This document shows, in pieces, positions 6,959 to 11,698 of a stretch of DNA of 11,698 nt. The notes under the pieces were generated by a model. It searched no databases. It had not been told where the DNA came from and saw nothing but the letters and a program-made list of their open reading frames with translations. The stretch covers positions 1 through 11,698 of the forward strand of contig JAGWZD010000033.1 in NCBI GenBank assembly GCA_018968995.1, written 5' to 3'. The stretch comes from Bdellovibrionales bacterium. GTDB lineage: Bacteria > Bdellovibrionota > UBA1018. Both the position numbers and the translations under genes were made by a program. Every line of letters starts with the position of its first letter. Position 1 is the first letter of the stretch.

Positions 6959-8419
6959 ATGGCTACCAAAAGTCCAAGCTGGTCGAAAACACTAGCTCTC
7001 GCCGTCACGCTTATCGTTCTTAGCACCGTGGCTTATTGGTACGAGTTCAGAAAGAAGCCGGACAATAATAAACAAATAGAGCAGCAAAAAAAGCTCTTCA
7101 TACTAACCGAGACTCAAGTCCGCCAAGTAAGAATCTTCCAAGGCGCTAACTATTTTGCGTTCGGCTGTTTGGATCTCGCGAGCAAAACCTGTACTGCGGG
7201 ATCCAATTCACGTTGGGAGCTCACAGCGCCGGTAAAACTTCGAGCAGACGATGGGAATGTGCACTCTCTTCTTTCAGCCATGAACCAACTTCTCCCCGCT
7301 GATGCATTAGATCTTAGTGGTGAAACTACCGAGGAGCGAAAGAGACTCTTAGGTCAGTACGGTCTGTCCGAAGAGCAGCAAAAAAGCGCGCAGAAGATTG
7401 AAGTCGAGTTTGAAAACGGAACGAGCTCAGGTCTTATTTTTGGAGATGTACACCCTATGGGTGAGTCTCAGTTCGCAATGGTCATTCACAGTTCGACAGA
7501 GAAGAATGTATCTTTGGTTGAAAAAGTGTACCTGATCCCGAAAAGCTTCAGGTCATCCATCTCGAGGCCACTCACTTATTGGCGTGATAAAAAAATTCTT
7601 ACGCTTCAATCCCACGAAATTGACTCTATCGCTTACCAAGCAAAAAGTTCCACGTTCCAGGCGATGAAGAAAGACGGAAACTGGACTCTCATCACTCCCC
7701 TATCGGCCGGCTCCGCTCTTCAGGCGCCTGGGGACATCGAAAACATCGATAATTGGATCGCTGCTATCGTCTATCTTTCGGCCAAAGAGTTTGCTTTTGA
7801 GAAAAAGAACTCTCCAGAAGGAAAAAAGCTACTGAACTCGGCTCTTTCATTGGTAAAACTGACACTCTCTCACGCCGGGTCACCATCGGTGACGCTTGAG
7901 CTTTTTGAGAGAAAAACAAAAGACTCAGTGAAACTGCTTCTCACCGCCTCCAACCTAGATCCGATTTTTGAGCTCGACCCCGGAGCTCAGAATCGACTAA
8001 AAAAATCAGTGAACGATCTCCGCTTAACGAGATTACTGGGATCGCTAGACCGTTTTAATGCCGCAGAGATCACTCTTCGATCAAAAACACTCAGCCCCCA
8101 GGAAATCATTTTTGAAAAGAAGGCAGAGCAATGGATCCGAAAGACTTCACCTGGCCCTGATGATGCGTCTCGAATCAGCAGCCTTCTAGAACAGTTGAGT
8201 GGTAATCGCGTAAAGGCTTTCTTGCCAGAGAGTAAGCCCAAAAAAGATGCCACAACCCTCACCATCACATTAAAAGATGGAAATTCGAAGACTTTAAGAA
8301 GCCTTGAGTTTTGGCGCGATGGGGAGAGGCTTCTCGGTCGCGATCTGTTATTAAAACGGAACGAGACACTCGAGATCGATCCTAGTCTTATTTCATCACT
8401 ACCCTGGGAAAAGATATGA
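6959..8419 (+). CDS. DUF4340 domain membrane-anchored protein
   Basis: A 486-residue protein with a short N-terminal cytoplasmic part, one membrane segment (about 10-27) and a long extracytoplasmic region. KKLFILTETQVRQVRIFQG (44-62), followed further on by WELTAPVKLRADDGNVHSLL (86-105), is the standard DUF4340 opening. The pattern recurs later around the WTLITPLSAG, WIRKTSPGPDD and LLGRDLLL segments, so the chain probably contains two or more related units. DUF4340 proteins are regularly encoded directly after GldG-like proteins in ABC cassettes, as here; their biochemical role is not established. The ATG is preceded by AGAGGAGA (6945-6952). A double stop, TAGTAG, ends the upstream gene 15 bases earlier. 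The gene's TGA overlaps the next start as ATGA. Confidence 0.88.
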   Translation: MATKSPSWSKTLALAVTLIVLSTVAYWYEFRKKPDNNKQIEQQKKLFILTETQVRQVRIFQGANYFAFGCLDLASKTCTAGSNSRWELTAPVKLRADDGNVHSLLSAMNQLLPADALDLSGETTEERKRLLGQYGLSEEQQKSAQKIEVEFENGTSSGLIFGDVHPMGESQFAMVIHSSTEKNVSLVEKVYLIPKSFRSSISRPLTYWRDKKILTLQSHEIDSIAYQAKSSTFQAMKKDGNWTLITPLSAGSALQAPGDIENIDNWIAAIVYLSAKEFAFEKKNSPEGKKLLNSALSLVKLTLSHAGSPSVTLELFERKTKDSVKLLLTASNLDPIFELDPGAQNRLKKSVNDLRLTRLLGSLDRFNAAEITLRSKTLSPQEIIFEKKAEQWIRKTSPGPDDASRISSLLEQLSGNRVKAFLPESKPKKDATTLTITLKDGNSKTLRSLEFWRDGERLLGRDLLLKRNETLEIDPSLISSLPWEKI

Positions 8420-9141
8420 CCGGCCTGACCCAGCCGGTGCGGTATTTAGATCATTTTTTTCGTACTACTTTCAGAATCCTTTTTAGGCCCAGTAGCTTTT
8501 TTTCAGCCATGAGAGTTGACGGTGGCGTGGTTCTACCGATTTTTTTTACCCTATCAACCCATTGGCTTGCGGCCGCCATCTCGTTTGTCTGGAAAAGTCC
8601 AATCTTTAAAATTTTACGTGATGGGCTCAGAGAGAATCGCTCTCTCCTGCAGGACTTGTCTGGCGAAATAGTCGATATCGATTCACCAGGACGGTATGCT
8701 ACTATTTTCTCTCCGGACTCTGTTGCACGAGCGAAAAACTTTATCTTCTCGTGGCTGATGGGTGCTTCTTCAGTGGTGCTCAATCCTTTTTATACGATTG
8801 TTTCGACCGTCGCAGCCACCGTCATTATTTATGTGGCCGCACGAGTTCTTATCGACGCCTCTCAGCCGATACGGTTTAGGTCTATTCTTAGAATTGTGTG
8901 TTTTTCGGGTACTGCTGTTCTTTGGAGCGTTATTCCGATTGTCGGGGCTATTGTAGCCCCCATCGCAGTAGTCGCCACCACGTCGATTGCGTTGGTTCAG
9001 GTTTACAAAATTGGCTATTTTAAAGCCGCGCTCATCGCGACACTTCCAAAACTAGCTCTTGCCATGGGCGCCGTGGCTGGATTTGTCGCCTTTGGAGTAA
9101 TATTTTTTCGCCTGATCGCAACGAGCATCGGCTTGCAATGA
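8416..9141 (+). CDS. Yip1-like integral membrane protein
   Basis: A 241-residue polytopic protein. The N-terminal RPSSFFSAM (24-32), an amphipathic stretch just before the first membrane segment, and the overall layout match the bacterial Yip1 domain group. Hydrophobic segments lie at about 37-58, 112-145 (probably two), 155-195 (two) and 204-235. A charged extracytoplasmic or cytoplasmic loop of about 50 residues lies between the first two. There are no catalytic motifs. It overlaps the DUF4340 gene by ATGA and the following peptidase gene by ATGA, so all three are likely co-translated. A role as a membrane partner of the ABC module is inferred from position only. The gene is rich in T-runs (for example 8454-8460 and 8540-8547), which reflect Phe codons. 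Confidence 0.75.
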   Translation: MTGLTQPVRYLDHFFRTTFRILFRPSSFFSAMRVDGGVVLPIFFTLSTHWLAAAISFVWKSPIFKILRDGLRENRSLLQDLSGEIVDIDSPGRYATIFSPDSVARAKNFIFSWLMGASSVVLNPFYTIVSTVAATVIIYVAARVLIDASQPIRFRSILRIVCFSGTAVLWSVIPIVGAIVAPIAVVATTSIALVQVYKIGYFKAALIATLPKLALAMGAVAGFVAFGVIFFRLIATSIGLQ

Positions 9142-10166
9142 AGGTTCATTGGAGATTCCTTATCTCAGCAATGGCAATCACCCTTTTGATTTTTTTCTGG
9201 GAATTTTTAAGCAACTTCGCCCTTAAGGATAGAAAACTGGATCCTTTTTCGATGAACACTTCGAGATACTCTGAGGATAAGTGTAAAAATTTGTTTCAGG
9301 AGTTCTGTGATAGTGATCCAGACTTTGGAGCCTCGACCTACACCGACCCAACCGGTGAAGTTTGGCTAGACTCAGAGTCTGAGGCAGCCGTGAGAGAGGC
9401 TGACAAAGGTGACCAAAAATGGATTGCTGCCGTTTTTTCTCAGAGGAGAAATCGTCGAATTTCCGAAATTGAGAAATGGGTAAAACAGGAACTGATCCAG
9501 TGGGTGCATTCTCAGTCGAGTCGTGTTTTTAATTCCAGAGATAAACAAGAACTCATCTGGCGATTGCGTGCGACCCGTATCGAGTTTCCAGATCCATCAA
9601 TCGGTTACCCCGACGACCCCGAACTACTATTACATTCTCAAGCACTCTATGAACGAACAGGGACATCCCCACGGGGTTTGCGTCGAATTCGATTTGGTGG
9701 AGCCTATGTCTTAGGAACAAGCTCGCGGTACAATTTGGCTTTCACTATGGCTCATGAACTCGCCCACGCGATTGATCCCTGCGAGCTTCGCAGCACTGGA
9801 TGGGCGATTCCCGCATTCGATCGGCTTTCAGCCTGTTTTACGGCGGCTGGAGTTGCCGCAACCCCGAAGAATCGTGTGGAGTGCAGGCGCAACGACCAGC
9901 TTTCAGAAACCTTCGCCGACTGGGTAGCCGTTCAAGTGGCATCCAGGGCTCTGGTCCAGTGGGGAAGCGAGTACCCCGAGCCGCAAAGGTGGGCCTCTGT
10001 GGGAAATAGCATCCGAGACCTTTGCGAAGAGGATGATGGCCCCGCCGCCCAGGAAACTCACCCCAACACCCCGATACGAATCGAGAAAATACTGGGTACA
10101 AATCCGGTGATCCGAGAGTTTCTTGGATGCCCCGCGTCAGAAGAGCCACCCTGTCGCTTGGAATAA
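9138..10166 (+). CDS. Membrane-anchored HExxH zinc metallopeptidase homologue
   Basis: A 342-residue protein with a signal-anchor or uncleaved signal (about 7-24), placing the rest in the periplasm. The zinc motif HELAH (206-210) sits in [12 protein letters not shown], the typical helix of gluzincins. E257 in SETFAD supplies the likely third zinc ligand with D261 (ExxxD). [12 protein letters not shown] (308-319) resembles the HP..RI element near the end of M48-like peptidases. All of these fit an active enzyme, although overall similarity to M48 or M13 is low and I cannot assign a family. Eight cysteines (49, 57, 215, 233, 249, 296, 331, 339) suggest disulfides in an extracytoplasmic fold. 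A basic, helical region at about 100-145 precedes the catalytic part. The gene starts by an ATGA overlap with the Yip1-like gene. Its substrate is unknown; processing of a product of the ABC module or of cell-envelope protein is possible. Confidence 0.8.
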   Translation: MKVHWRFLISAMAITLLIFFWEFLSNFALKDRKLDPFSMNTSRYSEDKCKNLFQEFCDSDPDFGASTYTDPTGEVWLDSESEAAVREADKGDQKWIAAVFSQRRNRRISEIEKWVKQELIQWVHSQSSRVFNSRDKQELIWRLRATRIEFPDPSIGYPDDPELLLHSQALYERTGTSPRGLRRIRFGGAYVLGTSSRYNLAFTMAHELAHAIDPCELRSTGWAIPAFDRLSACFTAAGVAATPKNRVECRRNDQLSETFADWVAVQVASRALVQWGSEYPEPQRWASVGNSIRDLCEEDDGPAAQETHPNTPIRIEKILGTNPVIREFLGCPASEEPPCRLE

Positions 10167-10192
10167 TCCTCATTCGAGTGTACTCAGAAACC

Positions 10193-10771
10193 ATGTTTCA
10201 TCGAGCGCTGCAGGGGTTCATCGAGGTGGTGTGTGGGAGCATGTTCAGTGGAAAGACCGAGGAGTTGGTCCGCCGCTGTAAAAGAGCTCAAATCGGGAAG
10301 CAAAAGGTTCAGGTGTTTAAACCTCGAATCGATGATCGTTACTCCAAAGATCATGTGCAAAGTCACGACGCGAACCGTATCGCCTCGATTCCCGTAGATC
10401 ACTCGCGTCAGATTCTAGAACTCGTGGACGATAACACCCGAGTAGTGGGCATCGATGAGGCGCAGTTCTTTGATGAGGGCATCGTCGAGGTAGCTAATAA
10501 GCTAGCTTACCGCGGAATGAGGGTCATCGTCGCTGGCTTAGATATGGACTTCCGCGGACAGCCTTTCGGTCCTATGCCCAAACTGCTGGCGATCGCCGAA
10601 ACCGTCACCAAACTTTCAGCTGTCTGCGTGGTTTGCGGCTCGCCCGCTTCCAGAACTCAACGGACCGTGGGAAACTTAGATCAGAATTCGACGGTAGCCG
10701 TTGGAGCGAAGGAAATGTACGAAGCGCGCTGCCGTTTCTGTCATGAACCAGAAACCCACGGGCAAAAATAA
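10193..10771 (+). CDS. tdk: Thymidine kinase (type II, TK1-like)
   Basis: Phosphorylates thymidine to dTMP with ATP in the pyrimidine salvage pathway, in the cytoplasm. The 192-residue frame starting at 10193 begins [13 protein letters not shown] and reaches the P-loop GSMFSGKT at 15-22, the normal spacing for this family. Other signatures are the Walker B/catalytic DEAQFF (88-93, E89 as the general base), the zinc pairs C145/C148 and C180/C183, and YEARCRFC (176-183), part of the thymidine-binding lasso region. An upstream in-frame ATG at 10127 would add 22 residues that do not resemble the family and would overlap the peptidase gene by 40 bases, so I prefer 10193. Its ribosome-binding site is weak. 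The gap after the peptidase gene is 26 bases and that before hpt is 25. Confidence 0.94.
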   Translation: MFHRALQGFIEVVCGSMFSGKTEELVRRCKRAQIGKQKVQVFKPRIDDRYSKDHVQSHDANRIASIPVDHSRQILELVDDNTRVVGIDEAQFFDEGIVEVANKLAYRGMRVIVAGLDMDFRGQPFGPMPKLLAIAETVTKLSAVCVVCGSPASRTQRTVGNLDQNSTVAVGAKEMYEARCRFCHEPETHGQK

Positions 10772-10796
10772 GGTTAAATCATAAGGAGATTGTCGC

Positions 10797-11342
10797 GTGT
10801 CCAAGCTAGATGATTTCGGAAGTAAACTCCCACGCATCCTCATTTCGGAACCAAAACTGAAAGAGAGAGTCGCTGAGCTTGCGCGAGAGATTCGCCAGGA
10901 CTACGCAGGAAAAGAAGTAGTCGCTGTTTGTGTTCTTAAGGGTAGCTTTATTTTTTTTACAGATCTGATTCGCCAGCTTGATCTGACACTCAGCACAGAG
11001 TTTCTGGGAGTAAAGGCTTACAACCGCTCAGTGTCTTCTGGTGAGGTAAAGGTCACTCTCGACATCAACGAGCCCCTTGAGGGCAAACACGTTTTAGTGA
11101 TTGAAGATGTGGTTCACAGCGGACTGACGCTCAACTACATTATGAATCTGCTCAGAGCTCGAAGGCCAGCTTCACTAAAAAGCTGTGCACTTCTCGTCAA
11201 AGAAGAGCGACTCAAGATTGCTCCACCAGTAGACTACTGGGGATTTAAACTGGGTAAGGAATTTGTAGTCGGTTACGGGATAGACTATGACGGAAAGCAC
11301 CGCGGTCTTCCGTACATTGGAATGCTCGAACATGATCATTGA
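10797..11342 (+). CDS. hpt: Hypoxanthine(-guanine) phosphoribosyltransferase, with a histidine at the catalytic aspartate position
   Basis: Converts hypoxanthine and/or guanine plus PRPP to IMP/GMP in purine salvage. The 181-residue length is normal. Visible landmarks are VLKGSFIFF (46-54, pyrophosphate loop), the flexible-loop region SVSSGEVK (78-85), the PRPP motif VIEDVVHSGLTL (101-112), K135 in LLVKEE, DYWGF (146-150, base stacking), and the GYGIDYDGKHRGLPYIG tail (159-175) with D163 and R169. Within the PRPP motif the acidic pair E103/D104 is intact, but position 107, where the family has an aspartate acting as general base, is histidine (codon CAC instead of GAC). Everything else looks active. 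The start is GTG with AAGGAG (10783-10788) 8 bases upstream. Its end overlaps the following gene by 11 bases. Confidence 0.93.
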   Translation: MSKLDDFGSKLPRILISEPKLKERVAELAREIRQDYAGKEVVAVCVLKGSFIFFTDLIRQLDLTLSTEFLGVKAYNRSVSSGEVKVTLDINEPLEGKHVLVIEDVVHSGLTLNYIMNLLRARRPASLKSCALLVKEERLKIAPPVDYWGFKLGKEFVVGYGIDYDGKHRGLPYIGMLEHDH

Positions 11343-11698
11343 TTCGCGCGCTCCAACTCGAATCGATCTTGCAGGTGGAACACTCGACTTGTGGCCGCTG
11401 CACCTTTTTTTCGAGGGCTCACTTACAATTAACTTGGGGATTGATCTTTGGGCTTCTACTCATTTAGAGGCCATCGTCAGTGGTACTCCCAATGCGATCC
11501 TACGCACCGAGGATCAGAAATTTGAACAGAAAGTTCCCTGGGACAAAATCCTCGGAAACGAACCCCTAAATTTACCTCCGCAAATCGAACTGCACGGAAA
11601 ACTACTTCGTTTCTTTGCAAAAAAACGTAAGAACCCACCCCAAGGCTCAATACTTGTGCAAACTCAGGCACGCAGTCCTGCCGGTGCTGGCCTAGGGG
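11332..11698 (+). CDS. GHMP-family sugar kinase, N-terminal part, cut by the window end
   Basis: An ATG at 11332, inside the last codons of hpt, opens a frame without stops to the window edge (122 residues). It begins MIIDSRAPTRIDLAGGTLDL, the substrate-binding N-terminal motif of GHMP kinases (galactokinase, mevalonate kinase and heptose kinase relatives). It continues with NLGIDLWAST (34-43) in the usual following strand. The frame ends in SPAGAGLG (115-122), the start of the glycine-rich ATP loop that normally reads on as GSSS or similar; the window cuts it there. Proteins of this type phosphorylate small alcohols or sugars such as galactose, mevalonate or D-glycero-D-manno-heptose 7-phosphate. 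The substrate cannot be told from this part. The 11-base overlap with hpt and a weak TTGGAA ribosome-binding region indicate that it belongs to the same operon. Confidence 0.88.
   Translation, partial: MIIDSRAPTRIDLAGGTLDLWPLHLFFEGSLTINLGIDLWASTHLEAIVSGTPNAILRTEDQKFEQKVPWDKILGNEPLNLPPQIELHGKLLRFFAKKRKNPPQGSILVQTQARSPAGAGLG

Noticed and set aside
8454..8547. T-runs of 7-8 bases in the Yip1-like gene as possible frameshift sites or terminators
   Set aside because: The downstream frame stays coherent, no hairpin precedes the runs, and the runs encode Phe in a membrane protein.
8451..8783. Open frame of 110 codons on the minus strand
   Set aside because: It is antisense to the Yip1-like gene. 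Its Lys/Arg-rich sequence is the reverse image of Phe-rich membrane codons.
9838..10194. Open frame of 118 codons on the minus strand
   Set aside because: It is antisense to the peptidase gene, which has a recognisable zinc site and ATGA coupling. The antisense product is Arg/Pro/Gly-rich, as expected for a shadow frame.
1..11698. CRISPR arrays, tRNA genes, insertion sequences, long direct repeats, toxin-antitoxin or phage defence modules
   Set aside because: Reading both strands showed no repeat-spacer pattern, cloverleaf, transposase motif or paired small genes typical of such systems.

Overview
The window looks like chromosomal core DNA of a free-living Gram-negative bacterium with roughly even base composition. 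The gene mix (NrnA-type DHH phosphoesterase, RimK, GldA/GldF/GldG-like ABC cassette followed by a DUF4340 protein, type II thymidine kinase, Hpt, GHMP kinase) resembles deltaproteobacterial and Bdellovibrionota genomes. That assignment is an inference from gene content; there is no rRNA or other marker here. No tRNA, rRNA, CRISPR array, insertion sequence, phage gene or attachment site is visible. Coding density is very high.

Left part (1-3714). Three short transcription units alternate in direction. On the minus strand, an NrnA-like DHH/DHHA1 phosphoesterase (TTG start) overlaps by 4 bases the start of another minus-strand gene that leaves the window at base 1. Divergent from it is a 115-residue protein of unknown function. 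That gene converges on rimK (S6-type glutamate ligase, minus strand) with a 10-base gap spanned by a small hairpin. Divergent from rimK is a lipoprotein with a predicted beta-propeller-like body.

Right part (3834 to the end). Nine genes run on the plus strand with gaps of 0-26 bases or short overlaps, behind a promoter-like sequence with a perfect TTGACA box at 3775. The first five form an envelope module: ABC ATPase, ABC-2 permease, GldG-like auxiliary protein, DUF4340 protein and a Yip1-like membrane protein. Four-base GTGA/ATGA overlaps suggest translational coupling. The sixth is a membrane-anchored, cysteine-rich HExxH metallopeptidase homologue, also joined by an ATGA overlap. Then come two nucleotide-salvage genes, tdk and hpt, and a GHMP-family sugar kinase cut off by the window end.

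How they may work together: the ABC/GldG/DUF4340 set is a recurrent partnership of an ABC-2 exporter with extracytoplasmic accessory proteins. The Yip1-like protein and the peptidase are likely linked to it by operon position. tdk and hpt recover thymidine and hypoxanthine/guanine, which would suit an organism that consumes nucleic acids from its surroundings or prey. The most notable residue-level oddity is in Hpt, where the normally invariant catalytic aspartate of the PRPP motif is a histidine.
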